A DNA stretch of 64,000 nucleotides from CAMPJM01 sp964440915. GTDB lineage: Bacteria > Bacteroidota > Bacteroidia > Cytophagales > Cyclobacteriaceae. The notes beneath the pieces were generated by a model that was not told the origin of the DNA, ran no database searches, and was given only the letters and a program-made list of their open reading frames with translations. Positions 36,029 through 44,689 of the stretch are shown in pieces (position 1 is the first letter of the stretch; each line of letters opens with the position of its first letter). The translations under genes were made by a program, and so were the position numbers. The stretch is from positions 1 to 64,000 of the forward strand of contig CAYTTV010000010.1 of NCBI GenBank assembly GCA_964440915.1, read 5' to 3'.

Positions 36029-37753
36029 ATGGATATAAAGCAAAAGGCCCAGCAATGGTTGAATAGTAACATCGATGAAGCTACAAGAAATGAAATCGAT
36101 AAGATGTTACAATCAGAGAGCGAGGAACTTACCGATGCCTTTTATAAAGACCTTGAATTTGGAACAGGGGGCCTCCGTGGAATTATGGGTGTTGGCTCCA
36201 ATCGCATTAACAAATATACCATCGGGATGGCCACCCAAGGCCTTGCCAACTATTTGTCCAAGACCTATGGCAAACAACAGATAAGTGTAGCGATAGCCCA
36301 TGACAATAGGAATAATAGTAAACTTTTCGGACAAATCACCGCAGATGTGTTTTCGGCCAATGGCATAAAGGTGTATTTTTTTGAGGACTTGAGGCCCACA
36401 CCCGAATTATCATTTGCCGTAAGACATTTTGGATGTCAAGGTGGCGTGGTTATTACTGCCTCTCATAATCCAAAAGAATATAATGGCTATAAGGTTTATT
36501 GGAATGACGGGGCTCAGGTTACGCCACCTCACGATAAAAACATTATTGCTGAAGTACAAAAAATAAAGGGAATTGATGAGGTAAAATTCACAAGAGACGA
36601 GTCCCTGATCAAAGAAATAGGTCAAGAGATTGACAACTTATATTTAAAAGCGATTGTAAAGCTGGGTGTCTCAAAAGAAGCTGTAGCGCGTCAGAAAGAC
36701 CTTGGCATTGTATACTCTCCCATACATGGCACTGGTTATGCCTTAGTTCCGCAAGTATTGGCGCAAATGGGCTTTACCAATGTCCATACCGTAGCGGAGC
36801 AGTCAATCCCAGACGGCAACTTCTCTACTGTGGTGTACCCAAATCCAGAAGAAACAGAAGCCTTGACGATGGCACTAGAAAAGGCGGTCGAAGTGAATGC
36901 TGACTTGGTAATGGCTACAGACCCTGATGCTGACAGGGTGGGCATCGCTGTAAAAAACTTGCACAATAAATTCCAATTGCTCAACGGCAATCAGACCGCC
37001 AGCCTCTTGGTTTATTATATGCTCAAACGATGGCAAGAAAACAAAAAGCTTACAGGCAAGCAATATATAGTCAAAACCATTGTGACTACCGACCTTATTG
37101 AGCATATAGCCAAGAAGTTTTTTGTAGACTGCTACAATACCTTGACAGGCTTCAAATATATTGCTGCAATCATTCGCAAGCTGGAAGGTGAAAAGGAGTT
37201 TATCGTAGGAGGGGAAGAAAGCTATGGCTACCTGATAAGCGACTTTGTCCGAGACAAGGATGCCATAGCTTCATGTGCCATGATCGCAGAGATGGCAGCG
37301 TATGCCAAAGATAAAGGACACACCCTATTTGAAATGTTGGTAGATGTGTATCAGGATTTTGGTTTCTATAAAGAACACCTGATTAACATTACCAAGACAG
37401 GCAAAAAAGGGGCTGAAGAAATAGAAAATATGATGCTGAGGCTAAGGAACAATCCTCCCGCTAAAATAAACAATTGCAGGGTGGTGAAGGTGATGGACTA
37501 CCAAGCCGGCAAAACCTTTAATAAACTGACAGGCGAAGAGGTTAAAATTGACTTACCTTCTTCCAACGTGCTTCAGTTTATTTTGGAAGATGACACAAAG
37601 ATTTCGGCAAGACCATCTGGCACCGAGCCTAAGATAAAATTCTATATAAGTGTAAATGAGAAGCTACTGCGAAAAGAAGATTATGATAGTATCAATTTGC
37701 AGTTGGATGCAAGAATCAAAGCAGTAGCAGCGGAGCTAGAGGAATCTTTGTAA
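36029..37753 (+). CDS. Phospho-sugar mutase (phosphoglucomutase/phosphomannomutase)
   Basis: Alpha-D-phosphohexomutase moving phosphate between C1 and C6 of hexoses. At 574 residues it matches the long PgcA-type group common in Bacteroidota. Four domain signatures are visible: GGLRGIMGVGSNRIN near residues 48-62, phosphoserine loop VVITASHNPKEYNGYK near 147-162, metal loop MATDPDADRVGIAV near 295-308, sugar loop GGEESYGYL, and phosphate-binding SARPSGTEPKIKFY near the end. A -7-like TACTTTTA lies at 35986. It would link galactose metabolism (glucose-1-phosphate) to glycolysis. Confidence 0.94.
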   Translation: MDIKQKAQQWLNSNIDEATRNEIDKMLQSESEELTDAFYKDLEFGTGGLRGIMGVGSNRINKYTIGMATQGLANYLSKTYGKQQISVAIAHDNRNNSKLFGQITADVFSANGIKVYFFEDLRPTPELSFAVRHFGCQGGVVITASHNPKEYNGYKVYWNDGAQVTPPHDKNIIAEVQKIKGIDEVKFTRDESLIKEIGQEIDNLYLKAIVKLGVSKEAVARQKDLGIVYSPIHGTGYALVPQVLAQMGFTNVHTVAEQSIPDGNFSTVVYPNPEETEALTMALEKAVEVNADLVMATDPDADRVGIAVKNLHNKFQLLNGNQTASLLVYYMLKRWQENKKLTGKQYIVKTIVTTDLIEHIAKKFFVDCYNTLTGFKYIAAIIRKLEGEKEFIVGGEESYGYLISDFVRDKDAIASCAMIAEMAAYAKDKGHTLFEMLVDVYQDFGFYKEHLINITKTGKKGAEEIENMMLRLRNNPPAKINNCRVVKVMDYQAGKTFNKLTGEEVKIDLPSSNVLQFILEDDTKISARPSGTEPKIKFYISVNEKLLRKEDYDSINLQLDARIKAVAAELEESL

Positions 37754-37771
37754 CCATTTTAATTATAATTG

Positions 37772-37811
37772 GCGAGGTTGGGGTTGAATTCACACCTTGG
37801 CCTCGCTTTTT
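37772..37811 (+). terminator. Terminator of the phosphohexomutase gene
   Basis: GCGAGG (37772-37777) pairs with CCTCGC (37801-37806), with partial pairing inside, followed by TTTTT. It lies 18 bases past the stop. Confidence 0.7.
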
Positions 37812-37844
37812 AATGTTTGACATGCAGCACGATTGCTGCCTCAC

Positions 37845-38813
37845 CTACCCTTTTATTTCCTTTCCTATATGGAACAGCGCATCGCCAGCATTTACTACGG
37901 GCATATTGTTAATGCCGATGACAAATCCGTCAATTGGGCTCTTTACGGGAACTCTTAATTTTCCAAAAGGATCTGTAATGACCGCAATGAGTTGATTTTT
38001 ACTCACTTTTACCCCACACTCAACCTTTGCATTAAAGATTCCCGACATTTTGGCTCTGGTCCAGGAGCGTTCTCTTAGGATAACAGATTGCTGGTGCTGC
38101 AAGAAACTCTTCTTTATCCCCAAATGATCCATCAACCGGATTACTCCATTCATGCCTTCTTGTATGGCATATGGGTCCAACCTTAAAGACTCTCCCCCCT
38201 CATATACCAATACAGCCTTCCCTACGTGAGCTGCAGCTTTACGGAACGACTTATCGATAAGGTTGGAATTGATCAAGTAAGGCGCTCCAAAAGCCTTCGC
38301 CAGGTTCATATTGGTTTCATTTTCCAATAATGCCCTGATTTGCGGAAAATTGGATATTTTGGCCCCACCTGTATGAAAGTCCACGCCATACTCTATGTGA
38401 GGAATAATTTCTGACATTAAGATATGCGCAATTTTCTTGGCGAGAGAGCCTGTATCCCCTCCTGGAAAACAACGATTGAGGTCCTTGCCATCGGGCAGGT
38501 TTCGAGAATTATTGATAAAGCCATAGACATTTACCAAAGGGATAGCGATGATTGTGCCGGCGTCCGGCGTCAACATTTTTCTGGTAATGAGGCGACGAAT
38601 TATTTCGATACCATTAATTTCGTCCCCATGAATACCAGCTGTAAGCAATAGAGAAGGACCTTCTACTCTTGATCGGAATACAAACACAGGCAAGTCGATC
38701 CAAGTATGAGAAGGCAGGCGTGCAATTTTGATGTCTATTTGAGTTTCCTCCCCTGGTTCTATGCGTCGCTTGTTGATAATCAGTTCTTTCAAATCTATTG
38801 TTTTAGTTTTCAA
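37845..38813 (-). CDS. Succinylglutamate desuccinylase/aspartoacylase-type Zn hydrolase
   Basis: M14-like zinc amidohydrolase that removes an acyl group from an N-acyl amino acid or peptide. The 322-residue protein shows zinc ligands in GIHGDEINGIEI near residues 60-71 (His and Glu) and in GVDFHTGG near 142-149, with NLPDGKDLNRCFPGG between. The C-terminal half is the beta-rich domain usual for AstE/AspA proteins. It is divergent from the C39-RimK-GCS2 operon; genes of this type are commonly found beside RimK-like ligases, so it may process the same product. True substrate unknown. Confidence 0.88.
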   Translation of the reverse strand: MKTKTIDLKELIINKRRIEPGEETQIDIKIARLPSHTWIDLPVFVFRSRVEGPSLLLTAGIHGDEINGIEIIRRLITRKMLTPDAGTIIAIPLVNVYGFINNSRNLPDGKDLNRCFPGGDTGSLAKKIAHILMSEIIPHIEYGVDFHTGGAKISNFPQIRALLENETNMNLAKAFGAPYLINSNLIDKSFRKAAAHVGKAVLVYEGGESLRLDPYAIQEGMNGVIRLMDHLGIKKSFLQHQQSVILRERSWTRAKMSGIFNAKVECGVKVSKNQLIAVITDPFGKLRVPVKSPIDGFVIGINNMPVVNAGDALFHIGKEIKG

Positions 38814-39130
38814 ACAATCTTCCTGCTCCCAAACTTTATTGATATGCTAACTATGGGAAAGCTTATCCCAGTTTCCAACATACTGATCTTACAATATCAA
38901 TGCAGAAAAATATATAGCGGAGCAATTACATTACAAATCCAAATTTAATTTATATTCGCTTATTGTAGTGCCAAAGATATTTTTTTCTTGTTACGTTATA
39001 ATCCTAAGAACAATGAGCACCTTGTAACCGTCTATATTTTACTTCACTTGATGAAGGTGGTTTGTAAGCGTTGTTTCGTTCGGATGACAAAATATATTTT
39101 TCACTCATTAACATTATAATCATTGGTACT
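38814..39130. other. Divergent intergenic region of the amide-ligase cluster
   Basis: About 317 AT-rich bases between the deacylase gene and the C39-like gene. It must hold both promoters, but no close TTTG-N19-TAnnTTTG match was found on either strand. One small hairpin (CTTCA/TGAAG) lies near 39043-39058. No other feature seen. Confidence 0.5.
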
Positions 39131-39841
39131 GTGGAATCACGCATAGTTCTTGACATCTTAAGTCAGCCTGACGATACCACTTGCGGGCCAACTTGCTTGC
39201 ATGCCCTGTACAAGTATTATGGCGATGACATTTCACTGTTTCAAGTCATTGATGAAGTGCTCACCTTAAAAGGAGGCGGCACCTTTGCCTCAGCCCTTGC
39301 CTGTCATGCTTTGCGTCGAGGGTACTCAGCCACAATTTATACATATAATCTTGAGCTTTTCGATCCCACATGGTTCCATCAGGACGTAGATATAGCGGCC
39401 AAGCTTAAAGCGCAGCTACAATTCAAAAACGAGGCAAAGTTTACGGTAGCTTCTCTGGAGCATATCCGATTTTTGGAGTTGGGCGGCGTTTTAAAATTTC
39501 AGGACTTAAAGCCCAGCCTCATCAGAAAATACCTAAAAAAGGCCATTCCAGTGCTTTGCGGTCTCAGCTCGACCTATCTATATGGTCATGCAAGAGAGTA
39601 CGGCCCCAATGATGACTTTGACGACCTTAGAGGATATCCGGCCGGGCATTTTGTAATCGTAAGTGGTTATGACAATAAAACAAACCAGGTATTGGTAAAC
39701 GATCCTTTGTTGGACAACCCTTATTCCCAAAAACAACAGTATAAGGTAAAAATAGAAAAGCTGATCTGCTCCATACTGTTGGGAGTACTGACCTATGACG
39801 CCAAATTATTAATTATAGAACCTAAAAAGAGCATGACCTAA
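39131..39841 (+). CDS. C39-like papain-fold peptidase of a RimK cluster
   Basis: Cysteine peptidase-like protein, 236 residues from the GTG chosen here. The catalytic core is plain: Gln12 and Cys18 in SQPDDTTCGPTCLHALY, the His in PAGHFVIVSGYD and the Asp in VLVNDPL. It lacks the transporter domains of bacteriocin-processing C39 enzymes and any signal peptide. In proteobacterial relatives this domain is usually fused to a GNAT acetyltransferase and encoded beside RimK; here it stands alone. A TTG 20 codons upstream (39071) is an alternative start. One base separates it from the ATP-grasp gene. Confidence 0.85.
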   Translation: MESRIVLDILSQPDDTTCGPTCLHALYKYYGDDISLFQVIDEVLTLKGGGTFASALACHALRRGYSATIYTYNLELFDPTWFHQDVDIAAKLKAQLQFKNEAKFTVASLEHIRFLELGGVLKFQDLKPSLIRKYLKKAIPVLCGLSSTYLYGHAREYGPNDDFDDLRGYPAGHFVIVSGYDNKTNQVLVNDPLLDNPYSQKQQYKVKIEKLICSILLGVLTYDAKLLIIEPKKSMT

Positions 39842-39842
39842 C

Positions 39843-41309
39843 ATGTCCATACTAATAGTAGTTAGCAATCCAAATGACTGGAAATTCAACATTCCAGGTG
39901 TAGAGGTGGTTTCCAACAAGGCATACTTGACAAGTTCCAGCTTTGTGAAATTAAAAAATGCACGAATTTTCAACCTTTCTCGGAGTTACCGGTATCAAAG
40001 CAATGGCTATTATGTTTCCCTTTTGGCGGCCGCACGAGGGCATAGGGCCATTCCTAGCATAGGTACGATTCAGGATATGAAGTCGCAAGCTGTGGTCAAA
40101 ATTATATCCGAAGAATTGGATGAATTGATTCAGAAAAGCTTGTCTAACATCTCCTCCAGAACATATACTCTTAGTATCTATTTTGGAAAAAATCTTTCTG
40201 CGAAATACAATAAGCTGAGCTTACAACTCTTTAATTTGTTTCAAGCACCTTTGCTCAGGGCTCATTTTGTCTATAACAATAAATGGAACTTGCAAAGCAT
40301 TGCTCCAATCGCTGCCAGCGACATACCCGAACCTCATAAATCTTTCGTAGAAGAATTTGCTACCGCCTATTTTCAGAACAAGCGCTTTAGCGTCCCCAAA
40401 CGTAACATTTCAGGCTATGACCTTGCCATTCTGGTAGATCCTAATGATCCGGTACCGCCCTCTAGCGAGAAAACCTTGCAAAAATTTATCAAAGGAGCTG
40501 AAGCAGTAGGCCTTAATGCTTACCTCATTACAAAAGACGAGTACAGCCAATTGGCAGAATATGATGGGCTATTTATTCGGGAAACCACTGCTGTCAACCA
40601 CCATACCTTTCGGTTTGCCCAACGTGCACAAGCAGAAGGGCTGGCCGTAATCGACGATCCAGAGTCTATTATTCGATGTACCAACAAAGTATATTTAGCA
40701 GAACTGCTTAAAAACAATGACATTCTCGCACCAAAGACATTGATCCTTCATAAAGACAATATCGAAAATGTGAAAGCAGAAATGGGGTATCCATGCATCC
40801 TTAAACAGCCCGATAGTTCCTTCTCTATAGGAGTAGTAAAAGCAGACAATGAAAAGGAATTTGACATCCAAGTGGCCAAGCTGCTGGAAAAATCAGAGTT
40901 GATTGTCGTACAGGAATTCTTGCCTACGGAATTTGATTGGCGCGTGGGCATTTTTGATGATGAGCCGCTCTACGTCTGCAAATACTATATGGCAAAAAAA
41001 CATTGGCAAATCATGGATTGGGAAAACAAAGGGAAAGTCCGGTTCGGAAAATTCGAGACTTTGCCCGTGGAGCTTGCCCCTCCCCAACTCATCAAAACTG
41101 CTTTAAACATCACCCACCTGATCGGAAACGGGCTTTACGGAGTAGATATCAAACAAATTGATAAGAAATTTTATGTCATCGAGGTAAATGACAACCCTAG
41201 CATAGATACAGGTGTAGAAGATGCTATGGTAAAAGACCGACTATATACCCGGATCATGGAGATTTTCCTCAATAAGATCAAGGACATCAAGCGAATAAAG
41301 AAGGATTAA
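39843..41309 (+). CDS. RLAN-domain RimK-family ATP-grasp amide ligase
   Basis: ATP-dependent carboxylate-amine ligase, 488 residues. The N-terminal half (about 1-200) is the RLAN domain found before a subset of RimK-like enzymes, the segment SRSYRYQSNGYYVSLLAAAR being typical. The C-terminal half is an ATP-grasp: CILKQPDSSFSIGVVK (nucleotide-binding loop), VVQEFLPTEFDWRVGIFDD and the metal ligands in GVDIKQIDKKFYVIEVNDNP. Relatives add glutamate or other amino acids to a carboxylate; the acceptor for this subgroup is not known to me. One-base gaps to both neighbours show a tight operon. Confidence 0.9.
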   Translation: MSILIVVSNPNDWKFNIPGVEVVSNKAYLTSSSFVKLKNARIFNLSRSYRYQSNGYYVSLLAAARGHRAIPSIGTIQDMKSQAVVKIISEELDELIQKSLSNISSRTYTLSIYFGKNLSAKYNKLSLQLFNLFQAPLLRAHFVYNNKWNLQSIAPIAASDIPEPHKSFVEEFATAYFQNKRFSVPKRNISGYDLAILVDPNDPVPPSSEKTLQKFIKGAEAVGLNAYLITKDEYSQLAEYDGLFIRETTAVNHHTFRFAQRAQAEGLAVIDDPESIIRCTNKVYLAELLKNNDILAPKTLILHKDNIENVKAEMGYPCILKQPDSSFSIGVVKADNEKEFDIQVAKLLEKSELIVVQEFLPTEFDWRVGIFDDEPLYVCKYYMAKKHWQIMDWENKGKVRFGKFETLPVELAPPQLIKTALNITHLIGNGLYGVDIKQIDKKFYVIEVNDNPSIDTGVEDAMVKDRLYTRIMEIFLNKIKDIKRIKKD

Positions 41310-41310
41310 T

Positions 41311-42528
41311 ATGGCGTTAGGATTATTTGAAGGCTTTGGGGTAGAGTTGGAGTACATGATTGTGCAGAAAGACTCCCTAAAAGTGATGCCGGTAGCAGAC
41401 AAAGTATTGAAGATGCTTGCAGGAAAATATACCGACGAGGTGGAAAATGGCCAAATTTCCTGGTCAAATGAGTTGGCCCTGCATGTGATCGAGCTCAAAA
41501 CCAATGGGCCAGCTCCTAGCTTGAATGGCTTATCGCAGCAGTTTAGTAAAAACATAAAGCAAATAAATGAATTGCTGCTGCCCTTGGGAGGAGTTCTCAT
41601 GCCTACTGCTATGCATCCCTTTATGGATCCTTTTTCAGAAATGTCCTTATGGCCACACGAACGGAATGAGATTTATGAAAAATACAATTCTATATTTGAC
41701 TGCCGAGGGCATGGATGGGCCAACCTGCAAAGTGTGCACATCAACCTACCTTTTAGCGGTGATGAAGAGTTTGCCAGACTACATGCTGCAATAAGGCTTA
41801 TTCTGCCTATCCTGCCTGCTTTAGCAGCAAGCTCTCCCATAAAAGACAGCCTTATCACTGGACTGAAAGACACCAGGCTGGACGTATATCAGTACAACCA
41901 AAAGCGGGTGCCCTCGATAGCAGGAAAGGTAATTCCCGAACCCGTATATACCCAAAAGGACTATGAAGAAATGATTCTCCAGCGGAATTATCGGGACATT
42001 GCGCCATACGACCCTGAAGGGATTTTACAAGATGAGTGGCTGAATTCCAGGGGCGCTATTGCCCGTTTTCAGCGCAATGCCATAGAAATAAGGGTGCTGG
42101 ATATACAAGAATGTCCGGCTGCCGACTTGGCCATTTTGAAATTGATTGTTTTCGTAATCAAAAGCTTGGTGGAAGAAAGATGGTGCGACTTACAGTTACA
42201 GAAAAGTTGGGCGGTAGATCCATTGTATGACTTATTTAAACAATGTGTGCATAATGGGGAAGATGCAGTAGTCGACAATGCAGAATACCTCCATGCACTA
42301 GGACACAAAGAAGATCGAGTAAAAGCAGGGGAACTTTGGCAATATCTAGCAGAGCAAGCAGACACGTTAGAGGAAGAAGAAAGGGAGATCATTAGGGTGA
42401 TTGGAACTGAAGGTACATTGGCCAGCCGGATAGTAGGCAATTTAGGAGAAAACCCAAGTCATGACAAGTTGCTAGAAGTCTATAGGAAACTTGTAAAATG
42501 CCTTGAGGAAAACAAGATCTACAAATGA
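41311..42528 (+). CDS. GCS2-type carboxylate-amine ligase
   Basis: Glutamate-cysteine-ligase-fold enzyme, 405 residues, forming a gamma-glutamyl-type or other amide bond with ATP. FEGFGVELEYMIVQ near residues 5-18 carries the metal-binding Glu pair of the family; SNELALHVIELKTNGPAP and LQSVHINLPF are further core strands, and IEIRVLDIQECPAADLAI is the late Arg-containing block. It belongs with YbdK/GCS2 relatives rather than classical GshA; no gshB is present. Together with the RLAN ligase and the C39-like protein it forms a three-gene amide-bond cluster. Confidence 0.88.
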   Translation: MALGLFEGFGVELEYMIVQKDSLKVMPVADKVLKMLAGKYTDEVENGQISWSNELALHVIELKTNGPAPSLNGLSQQFSKNIKQINELLLPLGGVLMPTAMHPFMDPFSEMSLWPHERNEIYEKYNSIFDCRGHGWANLQSVHINLPFSGDEEFARLHAAIRLILPILPALAASSPIKDSLITGLKDTRLDVYQYNQKRVPSIAGKVIPEPVYTQKDYEEMILQRNYRDIAPYDPEGILQDEWLNSRGAIARFQRNAIEIRVLDIQECPAADLAILKLIVFVIKSLVEERWCDLQLQKSWAVDPLYDLFKQCVHNGEDAVVDNAEYLHALGHKEDRVKAGELWQYLAEQADTLEEEEREIIRVIGTEGTLASRIVGNLGENPSHDKLLEVYRKLVKCLEENKIYK

Positions 42529-42609
42529 GCAATCATCAATCTTGAATTTTGAGAATAATATCCGCTATACACTGCCGAACCTGAAAAGTAAAAGTAGGCA
42601 ATGGGCAAT

Positions 42610-43641
42610 TTAACATCCCTTTCCTATCAATAATATCCGGTTTTTCTCCTTTTTGATTTCTATATCCAAGGTGAGGCGGATAAGCTCTAGCACTTCATCA
42701 AGCGTTTGATTTTTGAAACTGCTCGTCAAACGGCAGCTTTCTGATGCTTTGCCGCTTAGCGCTACTTCTGTATCATAATGTCGGGACAAGGCTTTAGCAA
42801 CAGCAGCCAAGTTGGCATCTTCAAAAGTCAACACCCCTGTTTGCCAAGAGAGGTAATTGATATCTTCATTTTTTTTCTTCCTTACCAACTTGTCTTTTTT
42901 AATAAAATGACCAGCATCGTCCTTTTCAAGAACTACTTGACCTTCCTTGTTTCCTTCGGGGTAGAGGGCCACTCGTCCATTCACTACGGTTACGGTCACA
43001 GCATTATTCTCTGTATTAACGTTGAAAGAAGTGCCCAGTACCTCGGTAACGCTTTTGCCGCTATATATTACGAACGGCCTTGCTTCGTCTTTCGCAATTT
43101 CAAAATAGGCCTCTCCTTCTAGGTAAACGATTCTTTCCCCTTCAAAAGCTTTGGGGTAATAAAATCGGGTGTTACTGTTCAACCACACTTTGGAACCATC
43201 TGCCAAGACAAGTTGTCCTTTCTCATTGGCTTCTATTTTTTCATTTTGGAAGCTCATCTTCTGTACAAAGTGGGCGTCCTTCATGGCCCACCAGCCTACT
43301 AATACACATAAAACAAGGGCTACGGAAGCAGCGACATAAGGAAACCAGTTCCTGCTGTCGATGGCCACTGGTACACTTTCCTCTTCAAAATGGGGTTGCC
43401 TTGGCTTATCCTTGGCCTGCTTTACCTTTTCCCATGCCGATTCCACATTTGGGCAGAAACTTTCTGCACAGATTTCTGAAGCCTGCCACACCTTTTTCAC
43501 TTTGTCGAAGAGATTCTTATTCTCTTCCTTTTCGCTTAACCAAGCTTCCAACGAAGACCGGTCTTCAGTCGAAGATTCATTTGCCAGATAGTCGGCAATC
43601 TTTTCAAAATCCTCGGCATTGTTATCTTTATATTTTTCCAT
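42610..43641 (-). CDS. FecR-family anti-sigma factor
   Basis: Inner-membrane regulator that controls the adjacent ECF sigma factor in response to a TonB receptor. The 343-residue protein has an N-terminal sigma-binding segment, one TM helix (about 97-115, YVAASVALVLCVLVGWW), a periplasmic FecR domain (about 130-225, with LADGSKVWLNSNTRFYYP and EGEAYFEIAKDEARPF) and a C-terminal DUF4974-like domain ending IEIKKEKNRILL. It lies 11 bases after the sigma gene. Confidence 0.93.
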   Translation of the reverse strand: MEKYKDNNAEDFEKIADYLANESSTEDRSSLEAWLSEKEENKNLFDKVKKVWQASEICAESFCPNVESAWEKVKQAKDKPRQPHFEEESVPVAIDSRNWFPYVAASVALVLCVLVGWWAMKDAHFVQKMSFQNEKIEANEKGQLVLADGSKVWLNSNTRFYYPKAFEGERIVYLEGEAYFEIAKDEARPFVIYSGKSVTEVLGTSFNVNTENNAVTVTVVNGRVALYPEGNKEGQVVLEKDDAGHFIKKDKLVRKKKNEDINYLSWQTGVLTFEDANLAAVAKALSRHYDTEVALSGKASESCRLTSSFKNQTLDEVLELIRLTLDIEIKKEKNRILLIGKGC

Positions 43642-43652
43642 GGGGGCAATAT

Positions 43653-44279
43653 TTAAATGATTATCCCATTATTTATTACAATCAATAAAAAGGTCAGCAA
43701 CTCCCAATGCTGCTGCAAATAGATCCTCAGCTTTTTCAAGGCTATGCCCATTTGGTTTTCAACCGTTTTAATGGAAATGCCTAATTCTTCGGCTATTTCC
43801 TTGTAGCTCATGCCAGCGTTTCTGCTCAGGGAATAAATGGCCCTGCACTTGGCCGGCAAATGATCTATGGCCTGATGCACTACCTGCTGCAATTCTTCGT
43901 ACGATAGTGCCTCTTGTGTATCGTTTATGGGTAACTCTTTCTGATCAAAATAATCTCTTTGAAAATCCAGTTTTGCAAAACTGCTGTTCAAATAATTGAG
44001 TGAACTGTTTTTGACCGACTGAAACAAATAAGCTTTCAGTGAAGAGTGTATAACCAAATCGTTGCGTTTTTCCCATAATGTAACGAATACGTCCTGAACA
44101 ATTTCTTCTGAAATGGTTTCCTCCCTTACATATTTCAAGGAAAACCGGCACAGCTGCACGTAAAACTGCTGAAAAAGCGAGGCATATGCGCCTTCGTCAT
44201 TTTGTGCAATGCGTTTGAGAATAGCTTTGTCTGTAAAGTCGGTTACTTCTGTAGTCATAGTATTGCAGTTGTCATGCAA
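43653..44279 (-). CDS. ECF RNA polymerase sigma factor (FecI-like)
   Basis: Extracytoplasmic-function sigma factor of the Bacteroidota expansion type, 208 residues. Region 2 (about 30-95, with YVREETISEEIVQDVFVTLW) binds core polymerase and the -10 element; region 4 (about 140-195, SRNAGMSYKEIAEELGISIK) is the -35-binding helix-turn-helix. A hydrophobic tail (WELLTFLLIVINNGIII) is an unusual ending that might contact the membrane or be a decayed extension. An ATG eight codons in is an alternative start. With FecR downstream it forms a standard cell-surface signalling pair. Confidence 0.93.
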   Translation of the reverse strand: MHDNCNTMTTEVTDFTDKAILKRIAQNDEGAYASLFQQFYVQLCRFSLKYVREETISEEIVQDVFVTLWEKRNDLVIHSSLKAYLFQSVKNSSLNYLNSSFAKLDFQRDYFDQKELPINDTQEALSYEELQQVVHQAIDHLPAKCRAIYSLSRNAGMSYKEIAEELGISIKTVENQMGIALKKLRIYLQQHWELLTFLLIVINNGIII

Positions 44280-44357
44280 ATTTACTTAATGTGCTTGACA
44301 ACAATGTGATTACAGCCCTACTTTCACCTCTGCTGCTTCCCAGCGGCATTTATCAGC

Positions 44358-44477
44358 TTACTTATGCTTTTTCAGGGACGTTCTTTTTGCCATCTCTTCA
44401 TACACTTTCCATGACGTCAAAAATCCATTCCTGTAACTTTCAGGCACTATGGGTCTTTTATTCAATATGATATGCAT
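44358..44477 (-). CDS. Possible small protein (39 aa)
   Basis: A short frame starting MHIILNKRPIVPESY and ending KRTSLKKHK, basic and without a membrane segment. It sits alone between the DUF4249 gene and the sigma factor on the same strand. No ribosome-binding site is obvious, which is common in this phylum. It may be a real small regulator or chance. Confidence 0.3.
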   Translation of the reverse strand: MHIILNKRPIVPESYRNGFLTSWKVYEEMAKRTSLKKHK

Positions 44478-44553
44478 TGTATTATATGTTTAATTTAACT
44501 TATTCTTCTTTCACGCTTTCTGGTTTTCTTTCCCGAGCTTATCCTTCCTGAGA

Positions 44554-44646
44554 TGCTAGACGCGCCCCCGATAGCAGTGGAAACCCCGCCAAGGGAGGCC
44601 AGTGCGTCGGCGCGGAGTTGGAGCGAATAGCGGGAAATGGCGCCCA
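44554..44646. repeat. GC-rich intergenic element
   Basis: A sharply bounded GC-rich block inside AT-rich spacer: 59 of the 85 bases from 44561 to 44645 are G or C by my count. It contains GCGCC near its start and GGCGC at its end, and words such as GATAGCAGTGG and GCGAATAGCGGG that I associate from memory with multicopy intergenic elements in this phylum. It ends just upstream of the DUF4249 stop. Repeat versus structured RNA cannot be decided from one copy. Confidence 0.45.
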
Positions 44647-44689
44647 AACATTTTCTTTTATTATATTTATTTTCATTGTCCCATTCATT

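Noticed and set aside
41311..42528. Glutathione biosynthesis (gshA)
   Set aside because: No gshB partner; the gene is locked in an operon with RLAN-RimK and a C39-like protein, and resembles the YbdK/GCS2 branch.
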